Program-made: the position numbers and the translations under genes | Assembly: GCA_024641085.1 (NCBI GenBank) | Contig: JAHEDT010000002.1 | Location: 1-64,000 of the forward strand | Length of the DNA stretch: 64,000 bases | DNA from: Geobacteraceae bacterium | Lineage (GTDB): Bacteria; Desulfobacterota; Desulfuromonadia; Desulfuromonadales; BM103 | Direction of reading: 5' to 3' | Part shown: positions 43,445 to 52,451 of the stretch, piece after piece | Position numbering within the stretch: position 1 is the stretch's first letter | How the letters are laid out: each line of letters opens with the position of its first letter | The notes under the pieces: generated by a model | What the model saw: the letters and a program-made list of their open reading frames with translations, nothing else | What the model was told of the DNA's origin: nothing | Database searches by the model: none

Positions 43445-43484
43445 GCACAGCAAAGGCCACCCCGCGGGGTGGCCTTTGCTGTGC
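43445..43484. repeat. 40-bp perfect palindrome
   Basis: The left arm (GCACAGCAAAGGCCACCCCG) and the right arm are exact reverse complements with no spacer. It lies 44 bp past the htrA stop. As RNA it would be a very stable hairpin, but no T run follows on the minus strand. It could be a terminator variant, an mRNA 3'-end stabiliser or a protein-binding site. The stem itself contains AAAGG/CCTTT. Confidence 0.85.
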
Positions 43485-43528
43485 CCGGAATGCGCACCTG
43501 ATAGCGTGGAGACGGCTCGCGACCAGCC

Positions 43529-44923
43529 TCACTTGAGCGTCACGGTGGTATAGAGCAGGGTCGACTTACGCTGAATCAGCAGACGCAGGACCTTGCCGGA
43601 CGATTTGCTGCCGACGATGTCTTCAAATGCGCTGACCGTTTTGACTTCCTTGCCGTCGGCCTCGACGATCAGATCGCCGACCACCAGGTTGGCTGCGGCG
43701 GCAGGGCCGTCAGGATCGATCCCGGTGATCAGAATGCCCTCCTTGCCTGCGAGTCCGAAACGCTCCACCAGCTCAGGGGTCAGGTTGGCCGCCGTGATAC
43801 CGAGGGACCCGCCCACGTCCTTCTTTCCGGCAGCCGTTTGCTGCGGACCTTCATCGAGTTGACCGACGGTGACCTTGACGGTACGTTCCTTGCCGTCTCG
43901 GAAGATGGTCACCTTGACGGTCCGGTCCACAGGTGTTGCCGCAACCAACCTCGGTAGATCGTTCAATTCGACGATCTGTTGACCGTCATAGGTCAGGATG
44001 ATGTCGCCACGCTGCAGGCCGGCCTTTTCGGCAGGAGAGCCCTTGGCAATCTCGCTGATCAACGCGCCATGGGTGTTCTTAAGACCGAAGGAATCGGCCA
44101 GGTCCTGGTTCAGGGCCTGCACGGTAACACCCAGCCAGCCGCGGATGACATGCCCCGCATCACGTAGCTGAGGGATGATCTGTTTGGCCATGTTGACCGG
44201 TATGGCAAAACCGATGCCCTGCCCGCCGGCGACGATGGCAGTATTGATGCCGATGACCTCGCCCTGGACATTGAACAGCGGCCCGCCGGAATTACCGGGG
44301 TTGATCGACGCGTCAGTCTGAATGAAATCATCATAGGGCCCAGCCCCGATCACGCGCCCCTTGGCGGAGACGATCCCCACCGTGACCGTCTGCTCGAGGC
44401 CGAAGGGGTTGCCGATTGCCATGACCCACTCGCCGACCCTGATGTCCTCGCTTTCACCAAGCTTGGCCACCGGCAGGCGTTCACCGGCGTCGATCTTGAC
44501 CAGTGCCAGGTCAAGCTTCGGGTCAAGACCGCGCACCTCGCCTTTGAATTCACGGCCGTCGGAGAGCGTAACCTTGATGTCGTCGGCACCGTCGACCACG
44601 TGGTCATTGGTCAGGATGTAGCCGTCTTCCGAGATGATGAAGCCGGTGCCGAGCGAGCGGGCTTTGCGTGGAGCCTGCGGGGTCCCACGGAAGAATCGTT
44701 CGAAGAACTCGTCAAAGGGGTCGTTCCCACCCGGGGCATCGGGGCCACGAAGCGAGGGCATCCCTGGCTTGACGGTTTTTTCGGTGCTGATGTTGACCAC
44801 CGAGGGCTTGAGCTGTTCGGCGAGAGCCGCAAAATCGGGGGGCTGGGCATTGGCAGGAACGACCCGGCAGCAGGTCAGTAGAACAATCAGAAAGGGGATG
44901 TTTAAACGTCGCATCTTGCTCAT
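43529..44923 (-). CDS. htrA: Periplasmic serine protease/chaperone HtrA (DegP family)
   Basis: A 464-residue Do-like protease. The start MSKMRRLNIP is fixed by GGAGG five bases upstream. A signal peptide ends near ANA-QP (27). The catalytic triad is H108 (TNDHVV), D138 (LDLALV) and S212 (NPGNSGGPLF). Two PDZ domains follow (about 265-350 and 375-460, the second with PDGPAAAANLVVGD). It degrades or refolds misfolded envelope proteins. A sensor kinase and response regulator lie directly upstream on the same strand, like other HtrA loci run by an envelope-stress two-component system. Confidence 0.95.
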   Translation of the reverse strand: MSKMRRLNIPFLIVLLTCCRVVPANAQPPDFAALAEQLKPSVVNISTEKTVKPGMPSLRGPDAPGGNDPFDEFFERFFRGTPQAPRKARSLGTGFIISEDGYILTNDHVVDGADDIKVTLSDGREFKGEVRGLDPKLDLALVKIDAGERLPVAKLGESEDIRVGEWVMAIGNPFGLEQTVTVGIVSAKGRVIGAGPYDDFIQTDASINPGNSGGPLFNVQGEVIGINTAIVAGGQGIGFAIPVNMAKQIIPQLRDAGHVIRGWLGVTVQALNQDLADSFGLKNTHGALISEIAKGSPAEKAGLQRGDIILTYDGQQIVELNDLPRLVAATPVDRTVKVTIFRDGKERTVKVTVGQLDEGPQQTAAGKKDVGGSLGITAANLTPELVERFGLAGKEGILITGIDPDGPAAAANLVVGDLIVEADGKEVKTVSAFEDIVGSKSSGKVLRLLIQRKSTLLYTTVTLK

Positions 44924-45024
44924 GATGTCCTCCACTGTGGTTATTGCATAAATGTAATAACCGTCGGAGGAATGTCAATTGCCCGCACCCTAAAACGGGT
45001 GGGACTGGTCCACAGTTGCGGAGG

Positions 45025-46485
45025 CTACTCCAGGATGGTCGACCTGGGATGCTTGCCCTCCTCCGGGCCGCCGACCGGCAGGCGTACTGAGAAGGAACTC
45101 CCCTTGCGGACTTCCGATCTGACCGTAATGCCGCCGCCGTGGGCCTCGGCGATCCACTTGACGATCGCCAGGCCAAGGCCGGTGCCGCCGTCCATACGGT
45201 TGCGCGCCTTGTCGACACGGTAGAAGCGATCGAAAATGTGCGGCAGGTGCTCGGCAGGGATGCCGATTCCCGAATCGTTGATAGCGACCCGGGCAAAGTT
45301 GTCTTCCATCGCCAGGACGATCTCCAGGTGGCCATCTTCGGGGGTATATTTGATGGCGTTGGAGATCAGGTTGAGGAACATCTGCCGCAGGCGCAGTTCG
45401 TCGCCGCGAATGCGAATCTCTTCATCGACATCGAGCAGCAGCTGCACCTCAATGCGCTTGGCCTCGCACAACAAGCGGCTCTGCAGGTAGAGCTCCTGCA
45501 CCATGTCGCTGAGGCTGAGCTCCTTCATCTCCAGGGTCAGCTCTCCGACCTCGCTCTTGGCCAGGGTCAGCAGGCTCTCGATGATGCGCTCCATGCGATC
45601 GATCTCCTCCATGTTGGAGCGCAGCATGTCGCGAAACTCCTCCGGGCTCTTGGCCCAGCGCAGGGTCACTTCGGTCTCGCCCCGAAGGATGGTCAGCGGT
45701 GTCCGCAATTCGTGGGAGGCATCGCCGGAAAACTGCCGGATGCGACGGAACGACTTCTCCAGGCGATCGAGCATCTGGTTCAGGCAGGCCACCATCTGGG
45801 TGAGTTCGTCCTGGTGGTTGCCAAAAGGCAGGCGGCGGGACAGGTGGTCGGCCGTAATTCCCTGGGCCGCTTCGGTGACTTCCAGGATCGGGGCAATCAG
45901 TCGTTCCGCCAGCAGCCAGCAGCCCAGGCAAAGCCAGAAAATCGCGAAGGGGCCGACCACCAGGTAGATCAGGCGCAGTTCTTCGATGGTCTGGAACAGC
46001 GGTCCGAGTTCCTCGCCAACCTGAGCGACGCCAACCAGGCGCCCGTTGTTGACCAGGGGGTAGGACAGGAGGCGCAGTTTGCCACCGTCTTCCTGGTCAA
46101 CCGTCTCCAGGTGCTCATGCAGCCAGCGCACCTGCTGACGGGCCACCGGTCCGAAGGGCAGTTCGCGACCCAGCAGGTTGTCTGAGGTACAGAGCTCCTG
46201 CAGACTGGCGTCACGCAGCAGCAGGAAAGCTCCCCAGTTGTGATTGTGGATCAGGTCCTGCAACTCGGCACAATTCTGCGCGGCTACGGAATCCCGGAGG
46301 ATTGCAGTACGGTTCCTGTCGAGGGTGCGCGCGATTTCCCTGACCTGAAGATCCACTTGCTCACTCAGGTTATGAGAAAAATAATGATACGAAAACAGCG
46401 CACTGACTGCCAGGATGACAGCCAGTGTCATGGCATACCAGAATGTCAGGCGAACCCGGATCGACCGTAAGGGAGAAACGGCCAA
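45025..46485 (-). CDS. Sensor histidine kinase, CusS/CpxA-like architecture
   Basis: A 486-residue membrane kinase. There are two membrane helices (about 15-35 and 170-195) with a periplasmic domain of about 135 residues between them. A HAMP domain follows (about 195-245), then the HisKA box DASHELRTPL with phospho-acceptor H258, and HATPase N, G1 and G2 boxes (NLISNAIKY, DSGIGIP, GTGLGLAIV). It starts just after the response regulator stop (2-bp gap) and ends about 100 bp before htrA. The sensed signal is unknown; linkage to htrA suggests envelope damage. Confidence 0.93.
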   Translation of the reverse strand: MAVSPLRSIRVRLTFWYAMTLAVILAVSALFSYHYFSHNLSEQVDLQVREIARTLDRNRTAILRDSVAAQNCAELQDLIHNHNWGAFLLLRDASLQELCTSDNLLGRELPFGPVARQQVRWLHEHLETVDQEDGGKLRLLSYPLVNNGRLVGVAQVGEELGPLFQTIEELRLIYLVVGPFAIFWLCLGCWLLAERLIAPILEVTEAAQGITADHLSRRLPFGNHQDELTQMVACLNQMLDRLEKSFRRIRQFSGDASHELRTPLTILRGETEVTLRWAKSPEEFRDMLRSNMEEIDRMERIIESLLTLAKSEVGELTLEMKELSLSDMVQELYLQSRLLCEAKRIEVQLLLDVDEEIRIRGDELRLRQMFLNLISNAIKYTPEDGHLEIVLAMEDNFARVAINDSGIGIPAEHLPHIFDRFYRVDKARNRMDGGTGLGLAIVKWIAEAHGGGITVRSEVRKGSSFSVRLPVGGPEEGKHPRSTILE

Positions 46486-46487
46486 AC

Positions 46488-47159
46488 CTACTCCTCCTTA
46501 AGGACGTAGCCAATCCCGCGCACGGTGTGAATCAGTCTCTTCGAAAAGTCACGATCAACTTTCTTGCGCAGATAGTTGACGTAGACATCGATGATGTTGG
46601 TGAACGAATCGAAAGTGTAGTCCCAGACGTGCTCCGCGATCATGGTGCGCGTCAGGGTCGTCTCCGGATTGCGCATGAAGAATTCCAGCAGGGCATACTC
46701 CTTGGCCGTGAGATCGATTTCCTGGTCGCTGCGCCAGATCTTGTGAGCAACCGGATCGAGGCGCAGGTCCGCATAGGTGATTTCCGCACCGCGCTCCTGT
46801 GACCCACGTCGCACCAGGGCCCGCACCCGGGCCAGAAGTTCGGCAAAGGCGAAAGGCTTGGTGAGGTAGTCGTCGCTGCCGGAATCGAGGCCGGCCACGA
46901 TATCTTCCACCGTATCCTTGGCTGTCAGGCAGAGGACCGGGGTCGGGACCCCTTTCTCTCGCAGGGTCTGGACCGCCTGGAGGCCGTCCATCTTCGGCAG
47001 CATGACATCCATGAGGATCAGATCGTAACTGTTTGTGGTCCCAAGTTCGACCCCGGATTCACCATCGTTGGCGACATCAACGGTGAACCCTTCGCCTTCC
47101 AGTCCTCGCTGGATAAAGCTGGCAACCTTCTTTTCATCTTCTACAACAAGTATGCGCAT
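46488..47159 (-). CDS. OmpR-family response regulator
   Basis: A 223-residue regulator. The receiver domain has the acidic pair near residues 7-8 (VVEDEKK), the phospho-acceptor D51 (ILMDVMLP) and the conserved K101 (LTKPF). The C-terminal winged-helix DNA-binding domain (about 125-220) ends in the usual VRGIGYVLK. It forms the first gene of a kinase-htrA series and is the likely activator of htrA. No operator could be identified by eye. Confidence 0.94.
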   Translation of the reverse strand: MRILVVEDEKKVASFIQRGLEGEGFTVDVANDGESGVELGTTNSYDLILMDVMLPKMDGLQAVQTLREKGVPTPVLCLTAKDTVEDIVAGLDSGSDDYLTKPFAFAELLARVRALVRRGSQERGAEITYADLRLDPVAHKIWRSDQEIDLTAKEYALLEFFMRNPETTLTRTMIAEHVWDYTFDSFTNIIDVYVNYLRKKVDRDFSKRLIHTVRGIGYVLKEE

Positions 47160-47221
47160 GACCTTTTCTCCTTTGCTTGCTTTGACCTTAGTTTGCTTGA
47201 CAGATAGACATTCGGAACCGG

Positions 47222-48028
47222 CTACTTGAGGCCCAGGCGGACCAGAACCTCGTTGGCAGTTTCCTCAATGGCCTTACTGGACACATCGACCACCACCCAG
47301 GGGTGACGACGGAAAAATTTTTTGGCGGCCTTGAGTTCTTCTTCGATCTCCTCGTAATCGGCATACGCCGTCCGGGGGTCCTGCCCCAGGTGACGTAGCC
47401 GTGCCGCGCGGACTTCGACCAGTCGCTCCGGATCGATAACCAGGGCAGCAATCCGTTTCGGATCAACGTCAAAGAGCTGCTCGGGTGGATCAATCCCCTT
47501 GACCAGCGGGACATTGGCAACTTTCCAGCCCCGGTGTGCCAGGTAGATTGACAGGGGCGTTTTGCTCGTTCGCGAAATCCCGACCAGAACGATATCGGCC
47601 TGGTAAAGGTTGCGTGGTTCCTGGCCGTCGTCATGTTTGACGGTAAATTCGATCGCCTCGATACGGCGGAAGTAAGCCTCGTCAATCCCATGCAGCAGGC
47701 CGGGCGTTTCTTTAGGAGACCGCCCGAGGAAATGGGCCACTTTCATCAACAGGGGGGTCAGCAGGTCGATGCTGACCAGGCCCAGCCCGTCACACTCATC
47801 GTGAACCAGTTGAGCGAGTTCCCGGTTGACAATCGTGTAAACGACCAGGCCCCGATTGCCAAGGGCTTCATCCAGCGCTTCGTAGACCTGATTATTGGTC
47901 CGCACGTTGTTAACACGTGTCAGGCGCACCGGCTTATCACGGAACTGGGTCAGCGCTGCCATGACCATTTTCTCAGCGGTTTCGCCGGTTGCGTCAGAAA
48001 GCAGATAGATGGCCTGGGCAGTCGACAT
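47222..48028 (-). CDS. ppsR: Pyruvate dikinase regulatory protein (PEP synthase/PPDK bifunctional kinase-phosphorylase)
   Basis: A 268-residue DUF299 protein. It uses ADP to phosphorylate a Thr on PEP synthase or pyruvate phosphate dikinase and reverses this with phosphate, setting the pyruvate-PEP balance. The [14 protein letters not shown] opening and the P-loop [15 protein letters not shown] near 148 are diagnostic. GAGGA precedes the ATG. It fits an organism that must run gluconeogenesis from acetate or C2 compounds, alongside the glyoxylate shunt at 18-23 kb. The target dikinase is not in this window. Confidence 0.93.
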   Translation of the reverse strand: MSTAQAIYLLSDATGETAEKMVMAALTQFRDKPVRLTRVNNVRTNNQVYEALDEALGNRGLVVYTIVNRELAQLVHDECDGLGLVSIDLLTPLLMKVAHFLGRSPKETPGLLHGIDEAYFRRIEAIEFTVKHDDGQEPRNLYQADIVLVGISRTSKTPLSIYLAHRGWKVANVPLVKGIDPPEQLFDVDPKRIAALVIDPERLVEVRAARLRHLGQDPRTAYADYEEIEEELKAAKKFFRRHPWVVVDVSSKAIEETANEVLVRLGLK

Positions 48029-48150
48029 TACAAATCCTCATGAAAATACCGATGAATTCTAACAGAATCTAATGAAAGTGCAAACTTCAAATATTCATTC
48101 CACAGCACTTTTGCATTTGCAAATCAGCAACTTCCAACCTTTGTCAGCAA

Positions 48151-48169
48151 CCATATATATTATTAAAAA
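48151..48169. promoter_or_regulatory. AT-rich 19-mer, copy 2
   Basis: Identical to 36384-36402. It lies in the 250-bp divergent region between ppsR (start 48028) and prmA (start 48279), so it could act on either gene. The rest of this region is AT-rich and holds no gene. Confidence 0.35.
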
Positions 48170-48278
48170 CTACATATGACCTCAGGCTCATTAGGCTGAT
48201 AAAGAATATTTCAAAGCCCGCATTGACCTGTCGAGAATTTCTATTGCAATAGCCTATAAACTTCGCTAAACAACGTCC

Positions 48279-49199
48279 ATGACGAACCGATGGCTGGAAA
48301 TACGCCTAACCATATCGGACCAGGCGGTCGACCTGGTTGTCCAGGCCTTGATGGACCTCGGCTGCACCGGAGTCACCAGTGCCGAAAAAGCCCTTGACAC
48401 TTTTGTTGTGCCGGCTCCGGGAGAACTCGCCAACGACCCGGTACTAAGAGCCTATTTCGTCTATCCGGACGATCTGAGCACATTCTGCCAGACGCTGCGC
48501 CAGGCCCTTGCCGAACTCACCGACATCTACCCGGAACTGGCCGATCCCCGCCCGGAGTGCCGGGAGCTGGCCGACCAGGACTGGGCAAGCGACTGGCAGC
48601 AGCACTTTCCGCCCTTCAGGGTCGGCAGACAACTGGTTATCTGTCCTTCGTGGGTCGACTGGCCGACAGCTGCCGGCGAAGTGGTGCTCACCCTGGACCC
48701 GGGGCAAGCCTTCGGCACCGGCACCCACGCGACGACCGGCCTCTGCCTTGATGCCCTGGCCGAACATTTCGCCAACGCCTGCCCGCCACGGCGCATCCTT
48801 GATGTCGGCACCGGCTCAGGAATCCTGGCGATGGCTTGCGCAGCATTGGGCGCAGACCGGGTGATTGCCTGCGACATCGATAAAGACGCATGCCGGGTCG
48901 CATCAGAGAACGTCGGGCAGAACCATCTGGCCGGGAAAGTCACGATCACCGACCAGCCCCTGGCAGAGATTCCCGGGCAATACGACCTGGTGCTGGCCAA
49001 CATCCTGGCGGCGGAAAACATCCGTCTGGCAGACCCCCTGATCGCACGGGTTGCACGCCAGGGGCGCCTGGTCCTCTCGGGCATTCTGATCGAGCAGGAG
49101 CAACAGGTCGTCGACGCTTTCGGTGCTTTCCCGCTGGAACTGCTCTCCATCAACCACCGCGACGAGTGGACCTGCATCGTCTACCAGCGCCATGAGTGA
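48279..49199 (+). CDS. prmA: Ribosomal protein L11 methyltransferase
   Basis: A 306-residue AdoMet-dependent methyltransferase that trimethylates ribosomal protein L11. The N-terminal L11-recognition domain spans about 1-95. The GQAFGTGTHATT block near 143 and the AdoMet motif ILDVGTGSGILAMA near 172-185 are diagnostic, and NILAAENI is the NPPF-like motif IV. It begins a three-gene unit: rsmE overlaps its stop codon, and a zinc-ribbon protein overlaps rsmE. No clear Shine-Dalgarno precedes the ATG. Confidence 0.95.
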   Translation: MTNRWLEIRLTISDQAVDLVVQALMDLGCTGVTSAEKALDTFVVPAPGELANDPVLRAYFVYPDDLSTFCQTLRQALAELTDIYPELADPRPECRELADQDWASDWQQHFPPFRVGRQLVICPSWVDWPTAAGEVVLTLDPGQAFGTGTHATTGLCLDALAEHFANACPPRRILDVGTGSGILAMACAALGADRVIACDIDKDACRVASENVGQNHLAGKVTITDQPLAEIPGQYDLVLANILAAENIRLADPLIARVARQGRLVLSGILIEQEQQVVDAFGAFPLELLSINHRDEWTCIVYQRHE

Positions 49200-49974
49200 C
49201 CCCTTACGCTTTTTCCTGCCCGCCGGAAGCCTGCAAGGCGATCAGATCATGATTATCGGCGACCCGTTTCACCATCTGCGCAACGTCCTGCGGCTGAAGC
49301 CGGGGGCGCTGCTTCTGCTGCTCGATGGTCATGGGCAATGCTGCCAGGTCCGGCTTGAGCAGCTGCATACGGACCGGGCCACCACGCGGGTCATCCGCCG
49401 CTGGCAGGAGCAGGACGCCTCCCTGCCGATCACCCTGCTCCAGGCACTGCCCAAGGGGGACAAATTCGACCTGATCCTGCAGAAGGGCACGGAGCTGGGC
49501 ATCAGCTGCTTCCAACCGATCGAAACGGCCCATGCCGTACCGAACCTCGACCCATCACGGCGGGGCAAACGCCAGCAGCGCTGGCAACGCATCGTTGGCG
49601 AAGCGGCCCGCCAGAGCCGCAGGAGCTTTCTGCCGGACGTCAGGCCGCTGCTCCCCCTGGCCAACGTCCTCGGCGAACCGTCCGATGACCTGAAGCTGGT
49701 CCTCTGGGAGGCCGGCTCCGTCGCACTCAGGGATGCCCTGCCACAAGCGACCCCCTGCGGGATCAGGCTGCTGGTCGGTCCGGAAGGCGGTTTTTCTGCG
49801 GCGGAGATCAACACCATAACAGCCGCCGGGTTCCAGGCCGTGCATTTGGGCCCGCGTATTTTGAGAACAGAGACCGCTGGCTTGGCAGCGACCCCCATCC
49901 TGCAATACCTTTACGGCGATTGGCAGGTCCCCCCCGCCGGGGAGCAAGCCCATCAGCACGAGGAGATCCCATGA
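49192..49974 (+). CDS. rsmE: 16S rRNA (uracil-1498-N3)-methyltransferase
   Basis: A 260-residue SPOUT methyltransferase. The N-terminal PUA-like domain has HHLRNVLRLKPG near 27. The KGDKFDLILQKGTELG block near 90 and the trefoil-knot AdoMet loop LLVGPEGGFSAAE near 200 followed by LGPRILRTETA are signatures of RsmE. ATG at 49192 lies inside the end of prmA (8-bp overlap). The prmA-rsmE pairing is common in bacteria. Confidence 0.95.
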   Translation: MSDPLRFFLPAGSLQGDQIMIIGDPFHHLRNVLRLKPGALLLLLDGHGQCCQVRLEQLHTDRATTRVIRRWQEQDASLPITLLQALPKGDKFDLILQKGTELGISCFQPIETAHAVPNLDPSRRGKRQQRWQRIVGEAARQSRRSFLPDVRPLLPLANVLGEPSDDLKLVLWEAGSVALRDALPQATPCGIRLLVGPEGGFSAAEINTITAAGFQAVHLGPRILRTETAGLAATPILQYLYGDWQVPPAGEQAHQHEEIP

Positions 49975-50360
49975 AATGCCCGAAATGCGGCTACCACAGT
50001 TTTGAGCACCTGGATAGCTGCAAGAAGTGCGGTCAAAGCCTGACCGAACACAAAGCGAAATTCAAGCTGTGGGGCTTCTTCGTCCCGGGGCATAAAGCGG
50101 CCGCAGCAAAATCTGCGCCTGTGCCTGTTGAAAACCTTACAGAAGAACAGCCGGCCGATGATCGTTCCGGGTATTTCGGTTTCAACTTGCTCGAAGAGCA
50201 AGATGACCCCTCCGACGAACTGACCGGCGTAATCCCCCTCGACGACAACGGCCCGGCCATCAACATCGACCAACCGTTCAGCGTTGACGGCGAAACCCTC
50301 CCGGCAGACTCACCGGTCCCTCTGGGCATGCCGGCGAATGGCTCCGGGTTCGGGGCCTGA
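49971..50360 (+). CDS. Zinc-ribbon protein of unknown function
   Basis: A 129-residue protein whose first 25 residues form a zinc ribbon (C3-x2-C6 ... C17-x2-C20). A low-complexity acidic tail follows, rich in Pro, Asp and Glu and probably disordered. It overlaps the rsmE stop as ATGA, so it is translationally coupled. It has no membrane segment. Similar small ribbon proteins sit after prmA-rsmE in related genomes as I recall, but no function is established. The acidic tail could mimic or contact nucleic-acid-binding partners. Confidence 0.8.
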   Translation: MKCPKCGYHSFEHLDSCKKCGQSLTEHKAKFKLWGFFVPGHKAAAAKSAPVPVENLTEEQPADDRSGYFGFNLLEEQDDPSDELTGVIPLDDNGPAINIDQPFSVDGETLPADSPVPLGMPANGSGFGA

Positions 50361-50621
50361 GCAGAAACGACACCCCCGGTTTCAGCCCCACAGGGCCCCC
50401 AAGGGAGAAGACGGGTCCGGTTTCCTTCATGGCGGGACTCTCCACAGACCCACGAACAGCCTTGTAGGCTCACCCCCGCGTCCTTGCGCAACATGGGTCC
50501 CGCCGGACGCTCGCCTCTCGGCGCAATAGGTCTTGACACAGATTAAAACAACATTTAAAACAGTGCTTTAATTGTCGGACTGTCAACCCGACCAAGGCAC
50601 AACAAAATTGCAGGCAATGGC
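50361..50621 (+). promoter_or_regulatory. Intergenic region with a promoter candidate
   Basis: A TTGACA hexamer at 50533-50538 is followed 16 bp later by TTAAAA (50555-50560). This is a plausible sigma-70 promoter for the efflux operon whose first gene starts at 50749. An ACAGT...ACTGT dyad (50561-50584) follows and could be the autoregulatory site of the TetR protein. The first 150 bp of the region hold nothing recognisable. Confidence 0.35.
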
Positions 50622-50728
50622 CAACGCGGAGACGCAGAGAGCACGGTCAATACCGTGATATTTACTTAAAGATGTGTGAACTTTCCCTCTGCGATCTTTG
50701 CGCCTCTGCGTCACACCTTTTTAAGTTA
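50622..50728. repeat. Intergenic repeat, copy C
   Basis: The best-formed copy: the left end CAACGCGGAGACGCAGAGAG and the right end CCCTCTGCGATCTTTGCGCC then TCTGCGT are imperfect inverted repeats. The middle contains the small dyad CACGGTCAATACCGTG. It ends in the ACCTTTTTAAGTTA tail and sits 21 bp before the TetR start, so it would be within the operon leader. Confidence 0.75.
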
Positions 50729-50748
50729 GAGAGCCGTTAATTAGAAAC

Positions 50749-51390
50749 ATGGCGACCTTGTGCACGGAAAAAGATACCAAGTCGAGCTTGCTCGACTGCG
50801 CTGAGCGGCTCTTTCTCAGGAAGGGGTTCGAAGCGGTCAGCGTGCGCGAAATCACCGATGCCGCCGGAGCCAACGTCGCCGCGGTCAATTATCATTTCGC
50901 CAGCAAGACGCAGCTCTACCGGGCCTGCCTGGAGCGCCGGCTGGCAAAAATCGCCGGCAAGAGAGTCGCGCTGATTGAACGGCTCAGCAATCAGGAACCA
51001 CCGGCAACGCTGCAGGAGATCATCTCGGCCTTCGTGCGCGACAGTTTCGAGGAGATGCTCCTGAACCCTGATGGAGCACGCCTGCTGCAGATCATCTACC
51101 GGGAGATGAGCCCCTCCGGAGTGGCCAGCGACCTGGTGACCAACAAACTGATCGCACCAATCCACCGGGCCCTGCTCAACGCGATCCTCAAGGTCCGGCC
51201 GAAATTGCCGGAAACGCATATCTCCCGCTGTGTCAGCAGCCTCTCCGGGCAGGTCCTGCATTTCATCCGCTTCCGCGAAGTCATCAACACTTTCGTGGAG
51301 ACCGGATCAGAAACAGAATACATCGATGAAGTGACGCACCACATAACAGCATTTTCCCTGCGGGGGATCGGGAGCCAGCAACATGACTAA
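50749..51390 (+). CDS. TetR/AcrR-family regulator of the efflux operon
   Basis: A 213-residue regulator. The N-terminal helix-turn-helix is clear (FEAVSVREITDAAGANVAAVNYHF at about 27-50). The C-terminal half resembles the ligand domain of the CerR (DUF1956) type. It overlaps the membrane-fusion gene by eight bases, so it is the first gene of a four-gene efflux operon and probably represses it. A dyad upstream at 50561-50584 is a candidate operator. No strong Shine-Dalgarno is visible before the ATG. Confidence 0.9.
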   Translation: MATLCTEKDTKSSLLDCAERLFLRKGFEAVSVREITDAAGANVAAVNYHFASKTQLYRACLERRLAKIAGKRVALIERLSNQEPPATLQEIISAFVRDSFEEMLLNPDGARLLQIIYREMSPSGVASDLVTNKLIAPIHRALLNAILKVRPKLPETHISRCVSSLSGQVLHFIRFREVINTFVETGSETEYIDEVTHHITAFSLRGIGSQQHD

Positions 51391-52447
51391 GTCGACCATC
51401 TCACTCATCTTCGCCCTCGGCCTGATGCTGGCCACCACCCTGGCCGCGGCCGAAGAAAAACCGGCGCCGGCCAAGCCCAAGGGGCTCCCCGTTGAAACCG
51501 TGCAGGCCACGGTGGCCCCACTCAAAAACGAGCTCACCGCCACGGGGACCCTCTATTCCAACGAGTCGGTCGTGATCACAGCCGAGATCGCCGGCAAGGT
51601 CACGGAGATTTTCTTCCACGAGGGACAGAAAGTCACGTCCGGCCAGGTGCTGCTGAAGCTTGACCAGTCCGTTTTGAGCGCCGAGCGGGATCGGGCGCAA
51701 GCCAACTTCAACCTGAGCGAGGCCAATATCAAACGGGCCGAACTGCTGCTCCAGGAGCAGGCGATTTCGGAGCGGGAGCGCGACGAGGCCTATGCTCAAT
51801 GGCGCCTCGATGAAGCCAACCTGCGCCTGACCGAGGCCCAACTGGCGAAAACCGTGATCCGCGCCCCTTTCTCAGGGCTGCTCGGTCTGCACCGGATCAG
51901 TATCGGCGAGTACCTGCAACCCGGTGAAGCAATCGTCAACCTCGACAATCTTGACCCGATCAAGGTTGACTTCAGAGTCCCCGAAGTTTTTGCCTACCAG
52001 CTCAAAGTCGGGCAGAAGATCCAGATGAACGTCGATGCAGTGCCCGGAAGATCTTTTGCCGGGCAGGTCTACGCCATCGATCCGCAGATTGACATCAATG
52101 GCCGCAGCGTGTTGCTGCGAGCCAAGGCCGAACAGCGGGAAGGGCCGCTGCGGCCGGGGATGTTCGCCAGGGTGACCCTGGTCCTCGAAGAGCGGCCGCA
52201 GGCCCTGATGATCCCCGAAGAGGCCCTGATTCCCAAAGGCAACCAGCAAACGGTCTTCAAGGTGGTCGATGGCATGGTGGTTGCGACCGAGGTGACCACC
52301 GGCCTGCGCACCAGGGGCCAGGTCGAAATCGTACAGGGGCTGGCCCCCGGCGACACGGTCATCACCGCCGGGCAGATCAAGGTCCGGCCGGGGATGCCGG
52401 TGACGGTCCTGCCGGCGGCGGGCAGCGCCAAGCAGAACGGGAACTGA
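51383..52447 (+). CDS. RND efflux periplasmic adaptor (membrane fusion protein)
   Basis: A 354-residue adaptor of the AcrA/MexA type that joins the inner-membrane pump to the outer-membrane channel. A signal peptide ends near AAA-EE (25). The lipoyl half-motifs (GKVTEIFFHEGQKVTSGQVLLKLD near 72 and VIRAPFSGLLGLHRISIGEYL near 155) flank a coiled-coil hairpin (about 98-150). A beta-barrel and membrane-proximal domain follow. It is not a lipoprotein. The pump gene starts four bases after its stop. Confidence 0.94.
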   Translation: MTKSTISLIFALGLMLATTLAAAEEKPAPAKPKGLPVETVQATVAPLKNELTATGTLYSNESVVITAEIAGKVTEIFFHEGQKVTSGQVLLKLDQSVLSAERDRAQANFNLSEANIKRAELLLQEQAISERERDEAYAQWRLDEANLRLTEAQLAKTVIRAPFSGLLGLHRISIGEYLQPGEAIVNLDNLDPIKVDFRVPEVFAYQLKVGQKIQMNVDAVPGRSFAGQVYAIDPQIDINGRSVLLRAKAEQREGPLRPGMFARVTLVLEERPQALMIPEEALIPKGNQQTVFKVVDGMVVATEVTTGLRTRGQVEIVQGLAPGDTVITAGQIKVRPGMPVTVLPAAGSAKQNGN

Positions 52448-52451
52448 CGCC

